Both the position numbers and the translations under genes were made by a program. From NCBI GenBank assembly GCA_041649995.1, contig JBAZMA010000004.1, forward strand, positions 1 through 64,000: a stretch of DNA of 64,000 bases, in the 5' to 3' direction. Under the pieces are notes generated by a model, which had not been told where the DNA came from, did no database searches, and worked only from the letters and a program-made list of their open reading frames with translations. The stretch comes from JBAZMA01 sp041649995 (lineage in GTDB: Bacteria > Omnitrophota > Gorgyraeia > Velamenicoccales > Velamenicoccaceae). Shown here in pieces: positions 42,179 through 51,191 of this stretch (positions are counted from its first letter, which is position 1; every line of letters begins with the position of its first letter).

Positions 42179-43106
42179 AACAGGGAGGCTGGCCCAAAAA
42201 GCCGAAGACAGCCGCCGCATGCTGGAATCCTGTCGCATCTGCCCGCGTCAATGCGGAGTCAATAGACTCAAGGATGAACTGGGTTTTTGCCGGACCGGCC
42301 GGCACGCCATCGTCTGCAGTTTCTTCGCCCATCACGGGGAAGAACCGCCTGTTTCCGGAGAGAAGGGTTCCGGGACCATTTTTTTCGCCCGCTGCAACAT
42401 GCGCTGCCTGTATTGCCAGAATCACCAATTCAGTCAGGAAGAAGAAGGCCGGGTTCTATCCCCTGAAGAACTGGCGGATTGCATGCTTTCCCTTCAAAAC
42501 GAAGGCTGCCACAATATCAATCTCGTCACCCCTACGCATGTCATGCCCCAGATCCTGGAGGCCCTGCTTCTGGCCGCCTCAAGGGGCCTCAATATCCCCA
42601 TCGTCTATAACAGCTCCGGATATGAACGCAAAGACATCATCGCTTTTCTGGACGGCATCGTCGATATTTACCTGGCGGACCTTCGGTATATGGACGCGGA
42701 TGCCGCTGAAAAATTTTCCTGCGCCCGCGACTATCCGGGCCATAATCAGGAGGCCTTGAAGGAAATGCGGCGTCAGGCGAGGAAAACGGTGTTTAACGAC
42801 CAGGGGATCATCCAAAAAGGGCTCATCATCCGGCATCTGGTCCTGCCTGAAAATATCAGCGGAACCCAAAAAGCCCTGGCCTTCATATCCGCGGAACTCT
42901 CTCCGGAAACCTATGTCAGCCTGATGAGCCAGTATTTTCCTGCCTACAAGGCCTTTGAGCATCCGCCGCTCGACCGCAGGCTTTATCTGGAAGAATTCGT
43001 TGAGGCAGCACGACTGCTGAAAGAATACGGCCTGGAAAACGGCTGGGTCCAGGAATCAGGAGGCCTTGGGCGGTTTGCCGGAACCCACATCAAAAGGAAC
43101 GTCTGA
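42141..43106 (+). CDS. Radical SAM protein (PflX-like, COG1313)
   Basis: A 321-residue radical SAM enzyme. An N-terminal Cys-rich part (CRICPRQCGVNRL, LGFCRTG) precedes the cluster motif CNMRCLYCQNHQ (CxxxCxxC). Conserved stretches NINLVTPTHVMPQI, YNSSGYE and YLADLRYM follow. It resembles pyruvate formate-lyase activating proteins, but its target is unknown. No glycyl radical enzyme is in the window. Confidence 0.87.
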   Translation: MTTDLPNYIEAFKTGRLAQKAEDSRRMLESCRICPRQCGVNRLKDELGFCRTGRHAIVCSFFAHHGEEPPVSGEKGSGTIFFARCNMRCLYCQNHQFSQEEEGRVLSPEELADCMLSLQNEGCHNINLVTPTHVMPQILEALLLAASRGLNIPIVYNSSGYERKDIIAFLDGIVDIYLADLRYMDADAAEKFSCARDYPGHNQEALKEMRRQARKTVFNDQGIIQKGLIIRHLVLPENISGTQKALAFISAELSPETYVSLMSQYFPAYKAFEHPPLDRRLYLEEFVEAARLLKEYGLENGWVQESGGLGRFAGTHIKRNV

Positions 43107-43113
43107 AAACGGC

Positions 43114-44265
43114 ATGAAAATCAAAGCCCATCCGCGCGATTTCATCGTCGAAGAAATACTCGGTATTCGCGCCCACACAACCGGTTCCCACAGGCTGCTC
43201 AAATTGACCAAACAGGGCCTAAACACCTCCGATGCCCTGCGCCGCATTGCTTCGCAAAACAAGCTTTCCCTGAGGGATATCGGATATGGCGGCCGCAAGG
43301 ACAAACACGCCCATGCTGTCCAATACATCACCATCAAAAGCCGTAAACCCCCGCGTCCTCTCAAACACAAAGACCTGAGCCTGGATGAAGCCGGATGGCT
43401 GAACAGGCCTATGGGCCCGGATCTGATCGCCGCCAATCATTTTCGCATCACGGTGCGCGACCTGACGCCTGAAGAAATCAAGAATGCCCTCATTCAACTG
43501 GACCGCCTGGGGCGCCATGGCTTTTTCAACTATTTTGATGACCAGCGTTTCGGCCCCTTTGACGCTCTCCAGGGTTTCCTGGCGGAAAAAATCATCAAAA
43601 AGCACTTCAACGGCGCTTTGAAATTTTTCATCACTCATGCGGGCTCGGAAGACAGAAAACCCGAGCGCGAAAGAAAGAAGAGACTTTTCAGCATTTGGGG
43701 GCATTGGGACAAATGCGCTGATGAAGCGGTGTCGGATTTTGAGCGGACCGCCTTTGCCCGCCTCAAGACAAGGCCGGGAGACTTCACGCAGATCTTAAGG
43801 GCGATTCCGGCCGACGAGTTAGGTTTTCATTTCGCCTCTTACCAATCCTTCCTGTGGAACGAAATCCTCAGAAGGCTCGTCCTCAAAACGGGGGAGCCTG
43901 TGCGGTGCTACCCGGGGACCTGCGGGGATTATCTGTTCTCAGACAGATTCGAAGGCTACCCCGCGTCCCTGCCAACAGCCTCCAGCCGTATGGACTTCGC
44001 AGACCCGGGGACAAAAAACGAATACGCGCGCCTTTTCGAAGAACAGGGGATCAAAGCATCCCTGTTCAATGTGAAAAAAATTCGCCAGGCGTACTTCAAA
44101 AGCGCGTCCCGCCAGGTCCTCAGCATGCCTGAAACCTTAAGGTTTTCCACGGAAAACGACGATCTCCATGAAAACAAAAATAAGCTCCTTCTGCAATTTT
44201 CCCTCAGGAGGGGCTCCTACGCCACGATGCTCATCAAGAACATTTTCGCGTCCGGAAAAACATAA
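43114..44265 (+). CDS. truD: tRNA pseudouridine(13) synthase TruD
   Basis: A 383-residue TruD that isomerises uridine 13 in tRNA. The catalytic aspartate D63 is in GYGGRKDKHA; NYFDDQRFGPFD is the second family motif and the C-terminal FHFASYQSFLWNEIL the third. The start at 43114 is chosen because it gives the standard N-terminal MKIKAHPRDFIVEEI; 43066 would overlap more of the radical SAM gene. Confidence 0.9.
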   Translation: MKIKAHPRDFIVEEILGIRAHTTGSHRLLKLTKQGLNTSDALRRIASQNKLSLRDIGYGGRKDKHAHAVQYITIKSRKPPRPLKHKDLSLDEAGWLNRPMGPDLIAANHFRITVRDLTPEEIKNALIQLDRLGRHGFFNYFDDQRFGPFDALQGFLAEKIIKKHFNGALKFFITHAGSEDRKPERERKKRLFSIWGHWDKCADEAVSDFERTAFARLKTRPGDFTQILRAIPADELGFHFASYQSFLWNEILRRLVLKTGEPVRCYPGTCGDYLFSDRFEGYPASLPTASSRMDFADPGTKNEYARLFEEQGIKASLFNVKKIRQAYFKSASRQVLSMPETLRFSTENDDLHENKNKLLLQFSLRRGSYATMLIKNIFASGKT

Positions 44266-44286
44266 TCTTTTTAAAGCTTTTTTGCG

Positions 44287-44315
44287 TTGACACATCCCGT
44301 TATTTTGTTTACACT
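44287..44315 (+). promoter_or_regulatory. Promoter upstream of 44333
   Basis: TTGACA at 44287-44292, 17-bp spacer and TACACT at 44310-44315, followed by AAGAGG and the ATG at 44333. Confidence 0.75.
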
Positions 44316-44332
44316 TATCACAAGAGGCCCTT

Positions 44333-44584
44333 ATGAATAAAAAACAATGGTTGGTCCTTATTGTCGGCGTCATAGCCCTCGGCCTGATTTTCTTTTTGAC
44401 CCCCCGTTACAAGATCACCCAGATAGACCAGGACAATTACATCCGCACCGAACAATCCAGCGCCCTCTACGAACGATCCTCAGGCACTGTCAAGCTGCAT
44501 TGGGAACACATCGCCCTCTATGCGGCCATCACGGTCCTGGCCTGCGGAATCCTGTTGGTGTCCCTAAGGAGGAAAAATGGATAA
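44333..44584 (+). CDS. Small two-helix membrane protein
   Basis: An 83-residue protein with two membrane helices (about 5-22 and 59-79) around a polar loop containing ITQIDQDNYIRTEQSS. It has a strong promoter and overlaps the next membrane gene by 8 nt. No family recognised. Its position before two signalling genes suggests a membrane accessory. Confidence 0.7.
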   Translation: MNKKQWLVLIVGVIALGLIFFLTPRYKITQIDQDNYIRTEQSSALYERSSGTVKLHWEHIALYAAITVLACGILLVSLRRKNG

Positions 44585-44903
44585 CATCTCTTTTGAAATT
44601 AAAAACCAGCTGTATCTGACGGTCGTTCAGCTCGTTGATTTTTTCAAAGGCGCCAATCTCCTTTATGCCGGCATCGTCGTCCTGGCGCTTTATGTCCTTT
44701 TTTTGCGCAACTGGACGTTCCCCAGGATATTTTCCTTTAGCCTGACCTTTATCCTGCTTTTTGTGCTTTTCGTACGCCTGGACCATCTTTTGCTGACGAA
44801 GCTCTCCCAGGATGCCGCCTATTATGGCGTGGGCGTTTTCCGCATTCTGAGCATCGTCGTCGCGGCCGCTATCCTTCTGTACTACTCGGTCATAAAACCG
44901 TAA
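44577..44903 (+). CDS. Hypothetical membrane protein
   Basis: A 108-residue protein with three hydrophobic helices (about 28-45, 49-66 and 84-104). No domain known to me. AAGGAGG lies 7 nt before the ATG. Directly followed by the REC-GGDDF-MshEN gene. Confidence 0.7.
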   Translation: MDNISFEIKNQLYLTVVQLVDFFKGANLLYAGIVVLALYVLFLRNWTFPRIFSFSLTFILLFVLFVRLDHLLLTKLSQDAAYYGVGVFRILSIVVAAAILLYYSVIKP

Positions 44904-44904
44904 T

Positions 44905-46131
44905 ATGTCCAAAAACAAAAAGATCCTTTTGGTGATCGAGGACCAGAATCTGGAGAAGATCCTCACCTATCTGCTGAAGGCCTGGAGCTACGACGTCATC
45001 GTCTGTCCCGAAGGAAGCCTCGCCCTGGAGATGGCCGGACAGAAATACCCGGATTTGATCATCATCGATGCCCACCTGGTCAAGACAGACGGATTAAAGC
45101 TCTGCAAGCTGCTGAAATACGACTTCCTGACGTCCTACATCCCCATCATCATCCTGATCGAAAAAAGACAGCTTCGCCGCAATCTGCTCGACATCGAGCA
45201 GGGAGTCGACGATTTCCTCATCAAGCCCCCCGACCCCATAGACCTGGAAATCCGCATCGCCCTGTCCTTAAAAAGCGCGGCTCATCAATTCCACGCCAAC
45301 GCCCTGACCAAGCTCCCCGGCAACAAATCGATTGAAAAGCTGGTCAAGAGCCACATCGACCTCAACAAGATATTTTCCTTCGCCTACGTCGACATCAATA
45401 ACTTCAAATCGTTCAATGATAAATACGGTTATATCAGCGGCGACAGGATCATCCTGCAGACAGCCAGAATCCTTACCTCCGCGATGAAAAAATACGGACG
45501 GCAGGGGGACTTCGTCGGCCATATCGGAGGGGATGATTTCGTCTATATCACCTCTCCGGAAACGGAGGAAATCATCGCCAAGGAATGCATCAACGAATTT
45601 GACAGGCTGATCCCTTTGCACTATTCCCAGGAAGACCGCAAGGCCGGTCACATCCGGGCCAAAGACCGCAGCGGCCACCAAACGAACATTCCTCTCATGG
45701 GCCTGTCGATCGCCATCGTCAATAACCTGAACTTCAATGTTCCTTCGATCTTTCAACTCATTGAAGTGGCTTTTGAGATCAAGAATTTCCTCAAAAAACA
45801 TGCGACCAGCAATTATCTGGTGAACCGGCGTGTTTCCGACACGGGGATGGACGGCCGGAAAAATCTGCAAGAACAGTATTCCCTTGAACTCAAAAAACAC
45901 CATCCTCATATCAATACGCACAAGCCCTTAGGCCAGGTCATGCTGGAAACACACCTCCTCAACGAAGCCCAGTTGAATGAAACCCTGGCCACGCACTGGA
46001 CAACAGGGCAACGCGTGGGAGAAGCCGCGGTGTCCATGGGTTTTATCGAAGAGGCAGACGTGAAACGGCTGATCGAACACCAGCCGTCATTTCCTCATTC
46101 AGAAAAAAAACACTCCCGGGAGGTTTCATGA
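44905..46131 (+). CDS. REC-GGDDF-MshEN signalling protein
   Basis: A 408-residue protein with a receiver domain (1-120; phosphoacceptor D55 in LIIIDAH; conserved Lys in IKPPDP, but the usual Thr/Ser before it is Ile), a GGDEF-like domain (about 135-320) whose active-site signature is GGDDF (in HIGGDDFVYI) and whose N-terminal DINNFKSFNDKYGY fits, and a C-terminal MshEN-type repeat (about 345-400, LGQVMLETHLLNEAQL, then RVGEAAVSMGFI). MshEN can bind cyclic-di-GMP. Whether GGDDF is active is unknown. Overlaps the next gene by ATGA. Confidence 0.82.
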   Translation: MSKNKKILLVIEDQNLEKILTYLLKAWSYDVIVCPEGSLALEMAGQKYPDLIIIDAHLVKTDGLKLCKLLKYDFLTSYIPIIILIEKRQLRRNLLDIEQGVDDFLIKPPDPIDLEIRIALSLKSAAHQFHANALTKLPGNKSIEKLVKSHIDLNKIFSFAYVDINNFKSFNDKYGYISGDRIILQTARILTSAMKKYGRQGDFVGHIGGDDFVYITSPETEEIIAKECINEFDRLIPLHYSQEDRKAGHIRAKDRSGHQTNIPLMGLSIAIVNNLNFNVPSIFQLIEVAFEIKNFLKKHATSNYLVNRRVSDTGMDGRKNLQEQYSLELKKHHPHINTHKPLGQVMLETHLLNEAQLNETLATHWTTGQRVGEAAVSMGFIEEADVKRLIEHQPSFPHSEKKHSREVS

Positions 46132-46445
46132 AACGCTGTCGAAAATGTCGGGCGCCCTTGGAAGGCCCTTTGGGAACGATCGCCAAAACCCTGTTTCGCC
46201 TCAGGCCGTCGCAAGAAGACCCCGGCCTATGCAATAAATGCGCGCCGCGCGAAAAAAAGGGAACGTATGTCTGCGCGGTCTGTCAAAGGGCCGTGGATGA
46301 AAAAAAAGCGCTCACGCATATCAAAGGTGAAGAATATCTGCTGGAACTCATCCGCCGCGACCATCCGGAATGGAAAGAAGAGCACGGTGCCTGCCCTAAA
46401 TGCGTGGAGTACTACAGAGAATTGATCCAGCGGGGGAATTTATAA
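46128..46445 (+). CDS. Double zinc-ribbon hypothetical protein
   Basis: A 105-residue protein with four CxxC pairs (CRKC, CNKC, CAVC, CPKC), likely two treble zinc sites, and an acidic helix between them (KGEEYLLELIRRDHPEW). No family recognised. It is translationally coupled (ATGA) to the GGDDF protein. Confidence 0.75.
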   Translation: MKRCRKCRAPLEGPLGTIAKTLFRLRPSQEDPGLCNKCAPREKKGTYVCAVCQRAVDEKKALTHIKGEEYLLELIRRDHPEWKEEHGACPKCVEYYRELIQRGNL

Positions 46446-46458
46446 CAACGGGGGACCT

Positions 46459-47067
46459 TTGAAAAGAAATTCTTTGGTTTTTTGGACCGGCCTGTTCGTC
46501 ATCCTGTCCTACAGTCCTTTTTTATTCGCGCAGGGATCAGGGTCCGTCAAACTGTTTTACGTCTATTCCGACCAAGACTCCGAAAATAGCAATTTTTTCA
46601 TCCCATCCGGCTGGATGGGCGATTACGCCGACCTCAAGCTGGATCCGGGATGGGAGCAGGATGCCTACGAAGGCGGAACCTGCATCAAGATCACCTACAG
46701 CAACAGGGCCTCTTCCGGGGCCCGATGGGCTGGCATGTACTGGCAAAACCCGGCCAATAACTGGGGAACAAAAGAAAACGCGGGCGCGAACCTGACCGGG
46801 ATCAAAAAATTGACCTTCTGGGCCAGGGGAGAAGACGGAGGGGAAAGGATTGAAGAATTCAAGATGGGAGGCATCGCGGGCCCTTACCCGGATTCCGCGA
46901 CCGCTGGCATCGGCCCTGTCGTTTTGACCTCCGGATGGAAACAATACACCATCCACCTGAAAGGAAAAAACCTGTCTCATGTCATCGGCGGATTCGCCTG
47001 GTCGGCCAATCTGGACAATAATCCTCAGGGCTGCACGTTTTATCTTGACGAAATTCGCTACGAATAG
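46459..47067 (+). CDS. Secreted protein with carbohydrate-binding-like fold
   Basis: A 202-residue secreted protein with a signal peptide (about 1-25, ending FAQG), then a beta-sandwich pattern with aromatic residues (GWMGDYADLK, AGMYWQNPANNWG, LTFWARGEDGGE, TIHLKGKNLSHVI, TFYLDEIRYE). The pattern resembles galactose-binding-like or CBM11/CIA30-type modules; a carbohydrate ligand is possible but no catalytic domain is attached. TTG start with GGGGGAC upstream. Confidence 0.72.
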   Translation: MKRNSLVFWTGLFVILSYSPFLFAQGSGSVKLFYVYSDQDSENSNFFIPSGWMGDYADLKLDPGWEQDAYEGGTCIKITYSNRASSGARWAGMYWQNPANNWGTKENAGANLTGIKKLTFWARGEDGGERIEEFKMGGIAGPYPDSATAGIGPVVLTSGWKQYTIHLKGKNLSHVIGGFAWSANLDNNPQGCTFYLDEIRYE

Positions 47068-47091
47068 ATTTCCACCGACCCTGTTATTCCC

Positions 47092-47844
47092 ATGATCAAA
47101 CTGATCCTTTTAGGCTTCGTTCAGGGCCTTACGGAGTTTTTTCCCGTCAGCAGTTCCGCCCACCTTATCATCGGACAGCATTTTTTGGGACTGACGGAAA
47201 ATCTTGTCTTTCTGGACATTTCGCTGCACATCGGCACCCTGCTGTCGCTGTTCGCTTTTTTCTACAAAGACATCCTCGCCAGCCTGAGAAACCCCAGAAT
47301 GCTCGGCCTGATCCTGATTGTAACCGTTGTCACCGCGGCGATCGGTTTGTCTTTCATGAAACTTTTCAGGTCCTGTTTTGAAAGCCCTTCCACTGTGGCC
47401 GCGATCCTGGTCCTAAACGGATTGTTGATCCTGGGGACAAAATTCATAAAAAAAGGAGAGAGGAAACCCGGCCCCTTCGACAGCGTTCTGACAGGCTTCA
47501 GCCAGGGCCTGGCCATCACGCCCGGCCTGTCACGGTCCGGAGCCACGATCTCCACACTCCTGTTGCGCCGGATCCACAGGGAAGAAGCCTTTTTGTTTTC
47601 CTTTCTGGCTTCTATCCCGGCCATTTTGGGAGCGTTTGTTTATGAAGCCAGGGATGTGGACTGGACGATGATCCGGGAATACAGCCCTGCTGCCCTGGCC
47701 GCGGGCATCCTGTCAGCCTTCCTGACAGGCTTGCTGGCGCTCTGGATCCTGAAAAAATCCCTCACCGGGGATAAATTCCATGTCTTCGGCTATTACTGCC
47801 TCCTGGCAGGAACAGCGTTTTTCCTCCTGTTAAAATTCCGATGA
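47092..47844 (+). CDS. uppP: Undecaprenyl-diphosphatase
   Basis: A 250-residue membrane phosphatase (BacA/UppP) recycling undecaprenyl pyrophosphate for cell wall and LPS synthesis. GFVQGLTEFFPVSSSAHL and the GLAITPGLSRSGATIS motif are diagnostic. Around eight helices. Overlaps the AMP-ligase gene by 4 nt. Confidence 0.95.
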   Translation: MIKLILLGFVQGLTEFFPVSSSAHLIIGQHFLGLTENLVFLDISLHIGTLLSLFAFFYKDILASLRNPRMLGLILIVTVVTAAIGLSFMKLFRSCFESPSTVAAILVLNGLLILGTKFIKKGERKPGPFDSVLTGFSQGLAITPGLSRSGATISTLLLRRIHREEAFLFSFLASIPAILGAFVYEARDVDWTMIREYSPAALAAGILSAFLTGLLALWILKKSLTGDKFHVFGYYCLLAGTAFFLLLKFR

Positions 47845-49391
47845 CACCGCCTTCTTCCGCTCAAAACCTTGTGGAGATGCTGGAGCGCGCCTGCGGCGTC
47901 TTTGCCCGCCGTAAAGCTCTCATCTTCGGTTCAAAAATCTGCGCCTTTGAAGAATTATGGAATGAATCCTGCCGGGCGGCATGCGCCATCAGACAGGCGG
48001 GAGCCAGGCCGGGCGAAAGAGTCGCTCTCCTCTTGGATAACGCGCCCGAATTTGTTTTTGCCTATTTTGGGATCCTGATGAACGGCTCGGTCATCGTCCC
48101 GGTCAATCACATGTTCAAAAGGGAAGAGGTCTCCCACATCCTCCAGGATTCCAGCGCTTCCATCCTGATCACGTCCCGGGCTTACGCCGGCCTCGCGGCG
48201 GAAGTCAATACGATGTCGGAAAACCTGAGAAAAGTGCTCCTTGTGCAGGACTTAAAAGACGCGCGCATCGATCAGGAGGTCTGCCGCCAAATCCGGGAAA
48301 GATCAAAAAACGCCCTCCATTCCGATGTCGCGGTTTTTCTCTACACATCCGGCACTACGGGCCGCCCCAAAGCCGCCATGCTGACGCACGGGAACCTTCT
48401 GTCCAATGTCCGCTCTTCGGCCGCCTGCATTCACGTGAATTCCCGCGACGCCTTCGCCTGTTTTCTGCCATTGTTCCATTCATTTGCCGCGACCGTCTGC
48501 ATGCTCATGCCCCTGCACGAAGGCGCCTCCATCGTCATTATGAAATCACCGCGGCCTATCCGTAAACTGATAAGAATGATCCGCAAGCACCGCGTCACCA
48601 TCTTTGTCGGAATTCCCTCCCTCTACGGCATCATGAAAGACCTCCGGCTTCCCCGCTGGCTGCCCGGCAGGCTGCTAAAACTTCTGAACCCTCTGCGCCT
48701 GGCGATTTCCGGGGCAGCCGCGCTGCCGCCCGAGGTTTTCAAAGGATTCGAAAAGAAATTCAGGCTTCCCCTCCTGGAAGGGTACGGGCTCACGGAAGCC
48801 TCGCCTGTTGTTTCCCTTAACCCTTTGGGCGGTATCCGGAAAGCCGGCTCCATCGGGCTGCCCATTCCCGGCGTCCAGGTTAAAATCATCGATGAAGCAG
48901 GCCGCACATTAAGCGGCCAAGAGGAGGGAGAGCTGTGCGTCAAAGGAGGCAATGTCATGGCCGGCTATCACGGAAAACCCGAAGACAACAGCCTCACGCT
49001 TAAGGACGGCTGGCTCCTGACCGGAGATATGGCCAAAATAGACAAGGACGGCTATATTTTCATCATGGGCCGAAAAAAAGACATGGTCAATGTGCGGGGC
49101 CTGAATGTCTACCCCCGGGAAATCGAAGATGTGCTTTACAGGAGGCCGGAGATCAGGGAGGCGGCTGTCATCGGCATTCCCGACGCGCACAAAGGGGAAG
49201 TCCCGAAAGCGTTCGTCGTCCTCAAAACGCCGGGAGCCCTGACAGAGCATGACATTATCGCTTATCTGCGGCAACATCTGGCAGACTATAAAGTGCCGCG
49301 CAAGATCGAGATCAGGAACGAACTGCCCAAAAATCAGGCCGGCAAAATCTTGAAAAGGGTCCTGGCAGGAAACGTGGGGTCTATTTCATAG
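47841..49391 (+). CDS. AMP-dependent acyl-CoA synthetase/ligase
   Basis: A 516-residue ANL superfamily ligase that adenylates a carboxylic acid and transfers it to CoA or another thiol. Motifs: FLYTSGTTGRPKAAMLTHGN, GYGLTEASPVVS, DGWLLTGDMAKIDKDGYI, and the C-terminal lysine in PKNQAGKILKRVL. The substrate is probably a medium or long fatty acid but cannot be fixed from motifs. It follows uppP without a gap. Confidence 0.88.
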   Translation: MTPPSSAQNLVEMLERACGVFARRKALIFGSKICAFEELWNESCRAACAIRQAGARPGERVALLLDNAPEFVFAYFGILMNGSVIVPVNHMFKREEVSHILQDSSASILITSRAYAGLAAEVNTMSENLRKVLLVQDLKDARIDQEVCRQIRERSKNALHSDVAVFLYTSGTTGRPKAAMLTHGNLLSNVRSSAACIHVNSRDAFACFLPLFHSFAATVCMLMPLHEGASIVIMKSPRPIRKLIRMIRKHRVTIFVGIPSLYGIMKDLRLPRWLPGRLLKLLNPLRLAISGAAALPPEVFKGFEKKFRLPLLEGYGLTEASPVVSLNPLGGIRKAGSIGLPIPGVQVKIIDEAGRTLSGQEEGELCVKGGNVMAGYHGKPEDNSLTLKDGWLLTGDMAKIDKDGYIFIMGRKKDMVNVRGLNVYPREIEDVLYRRPEIREAAVIGIPDAHKGEVPKAFVVLKTPGALTEHDIIAYLRQHLADYKVPRKIEIRNELPKNQAGKILKRVLAGNVGSIS

Positions 49392-49426
49392 AATGAGGGA
49401 TTTCCCCGACGCGGCGTGATATTTCA

Positions 49427-49455
49427 TTGACACCTCAAATTTTCTTGCCCATAAT
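49427..49455 (+). promoter_or_regulatory. Promoter before small membrane protein/lexA run
   Basis: TTGACA at 49427-49432, 17-bp spacer, CATAAT at 49450-49455. The -35 doubles as an apparent TTG start of the frame that follows, which argues the true start is further downstream. Confidence 0.75.
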
Positions 49456-49564
49456 AGAGCAAGGACGTCAGCCCTTTTGCCTTCAGGAAATCCTGGAGGA
49501 AAAGGGATTAACCGAATTTCAGGAGAAACTCCCCCGGCTGGCCGAATGCCGGCCGGAACTCATT

Positions 49565-49948
49565 ATGGACGAAATCAAGAGCAGGCATTTCCGAAAATCC
49601 CGCGTCAGGAACGCCCTTCGCCTGACGGCTAAAAAAGCCCTCCAGATGGGGATTGTCGTCATTGTCGGAGAATATCTTCTTTTAAACGCCATTAACCTGT
49701 CCCTATCCGAACCCAATCCTCTCTTCTTCTACCGCAACGTCCCCAACCAGATCGTCAATCTGGCGGTAAGCGAAAAACCCATCTTGCGCGTGGCCGAGGC
49801 TTACAGCTCGCTGAAAAATAACACGGAATTCGACAGGATGGTCCAGGAACAATTCCCTGCCAACGTCAAAGGCAGCCGACCCGATTTCCGCACAACCGAC
49901 CTTCAGGATAAGGAGGGGGCGCGGGTTGGATATGTCGTAAAGTTTTGA
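49565..49948 (+). CDS. Small single-helix hypothetical protein
   Basis: From ATG 49565 a 127-residue protein with a basic N-terminus, a membrane helix (about 27-46) and a polar C-terminal part. The reading frame is open from 49427 with coding-like sequence (PFCLQEILEEKGLTEFQEKL), so a non-ATG start between 49462 and 49565 is possible; the upstream TTG is ruled out by its use as -35. No clear ribosome site is visible. No family recognised. It precedes a coiled-coil gene and lexA. Confidence 0.5.
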   Translation: MDEIKSRHFRKSRVRNALRLTAKKALQMGIVVIVGEYLLLNAINLSLSEPNPLFFYRNVPNQIVNLAVSEKPILRVAEAYSSLKNNTEFDRMVQEQFPANVKGSRPDFRTTDLQDKEGARVGYVVKF

Positions 49949-49979
49949 ACCGAAGCCATCATCAAAAGAAAGGAGTTCT

Positions 49980-50294
49980 ATGGAAGATCTCACAAAAACC
50001 ATCCAGAAGAAAATCAAGGAAATTTGGCCGGACGCCCAGAAGCATATTTCCAAAATCAGCAAGGAAACGCTGAAAACCCTGAAAAAGAGCGAAAAACAAC
50101 TGAAGGCCGTTTACGGCAAGACAAAGCGCTCAACGGAAGAACTGATCCTGAAAGCCAAAAGGGAAGAACTCTACTATCAGCTGGGCAAACGCGTGGCCCC
50201 TCTTTTGACGAGCGACCATCTCAAAAATAAGAACGTCATGAAGATTTATTCCCAGATCCGGCGCGTCAATAAGGAGTTGGGTCCCAAAAAATAA
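49980..50294 (+). CDS. Small helical hypothetical protein
   Basis: A 104-residue Lys-rich alpha-helical protein (EDLTKTIQKKIKEIW, KTLKKSEKQLKAVYGKTK) without motifs. AAAGGAG precedes the ATG. The C-terminal part has KRVAPLLTSDH. lexA begins 1 nt after the stop, so it is probably co-transcribed with the SOS repressor. Confidence 0.7.
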   Translation: MEDLTKTIQKKIKEIWPDAQKHISKISKETLKTLKKSEKQLKAVYGKTKRSTEELILKAKREELYYQLGKRVAPLLTSDHLKNKNVMKIYSQIRRVNKELGPKK

Positions 50295-50295
50295 C

Positions 50296-50892
50296 ATGCT
50301 TTTTTCTTCGGACCTCACAACCAGACAGGCAAGGATCCTTGCCTTCATCAAAGATCAGGTCGGCAGGACCGGAAGGCCCCCGACAATCCGGGAGATCGGC
50401 GGACAATTCGGCTTCAAATCCACGGGCACGACCCGAGATCACCTCAAGGCCCTTTCACGCAAAGGGTATCTGTTGCTCCATCCCCGTCAATCCAGGTCCA
50501 TCGAACTGAAAAACGCGGTGGCCATGCGCATCCCTGTCGTGGGCCGGATCACGGCCGGAATGCCGGATCTGGCGCTCGAAGAAACACAAGGTTATCTCTT
50601 TTTAGACGACCTCATGCCGGGACCTGAAAAAACCGTTTTTGCCCTTAAGGTGAAGGGCGACAGCATGAAAGACAAGGGGATCCTGGAAGGAGACATGGCC
50701 GTCATCCGCAAACAAAGAACGGCCGAACCCGGCGACATTGTCGCCGCCCTGATCGAAAACGAAGCCACGATCAAGACGCTCGAAAAAAACAAAACCGGCT
50801 TCTTCTTAAAGCCGGCCAATCCTGCCTACCATGATATCCACGCGCCCTTCTCCATCCTGGGAAAAGTGATCGCGGTCGTAAAAAGATTTTAA
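50296..50892 (+). CDS. lexA: LexA repressor
   Basis: A 198-residue SOS repressor. The N-terminal winged helix (LTTRQARILAFIKDQV, RPPTIREIGGQFGF) is followed by the cleavage site A87-G88 in RITAGMP and the Ser/Lys dyad S123 (VKGDSM) and K160 (EATIKTLE). I cannot identify its operator. The 3' end overlaps the convergent 50889-51191 gene by 4 nt. Confidence 0.94.
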   Translation: MLFSSDLTTRQARILAFIKDQVGRTGRPPTIREIGGQFGFKSTGTTRDHLKALSRKGYLLLHPRQSRSIELKNAVAMRIPVVGRITAGMPDLALEETQGYLFLDDLMPGPEKTVFALKVKGDSMKDKGILEGDMAVIRKQRTAEPGDIVAALIENEATIKTLEKNKTGFFLKPANPAYHDIHAPFSILGKVIAVVKRF

Positions 50893-51191
50893 GACAACCC
50901 TTCCTCCCGCCGCCTTTTTTTCAAAATCGCGCCGCTTCTGTCCCGCAGGACGTAGAGGACCAGAAGCCCGGGCGCCCAAAAAACGCCCAAAAGGCCTGCC
51001 AGCGCGGAATAACCTTTCCCGCGGGCGTACATATAAGCTCCGCAGACATTCATGAGATAGCCTCCGGCGAACAAGGCATATCCGAAATACGGATGCGGCG
51101 AATCGGGATGCGCGGCGAGATACCCCAGGCCGCAAAATAAAAAACCGCCCCAAACGCAAATAATGGTCTGAGTTTTATATTCTTTGAGCAT
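50889..51191 (-). CDS. Hypothetical membrane protein
   Basis: A 100-residue protein with two or three helices (about 8-27, 35-55 and 62-82), ending in a basic KKRRREE tail. ATG 51191 is preferred over the GTG at 51209 because TACAAT (51205-51200 on this strand) overlaps the latter frame and lies 8 nt upstream of the ATG, so the mRNA may be leaderless. Family unknown. Confidence 0.65.
   Translation of the reverse strand: MLKEYKTQTIICVWGGFLFCGLGYLAAHPDSPHPYFGYALFAGGYLMNVCGAYMYARGKGYSALAGLLGVFWAPGLLVLYVLRDRSGAILKKRRREEGLS

Noticed and set aside
49427..49564. N-terminal extension of the 49565 protein from the TTG at 49427
   Set aside because: That TTG is part of the -35 element TTGACA, so it cannot lie in the mRNA made from this promoter; a downstream non-ATG start remains possible.
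49400..50296. LexA operator
   Set aside because: No palindromic CTGT-type or GAAC-type box could be pointed out with confidence.
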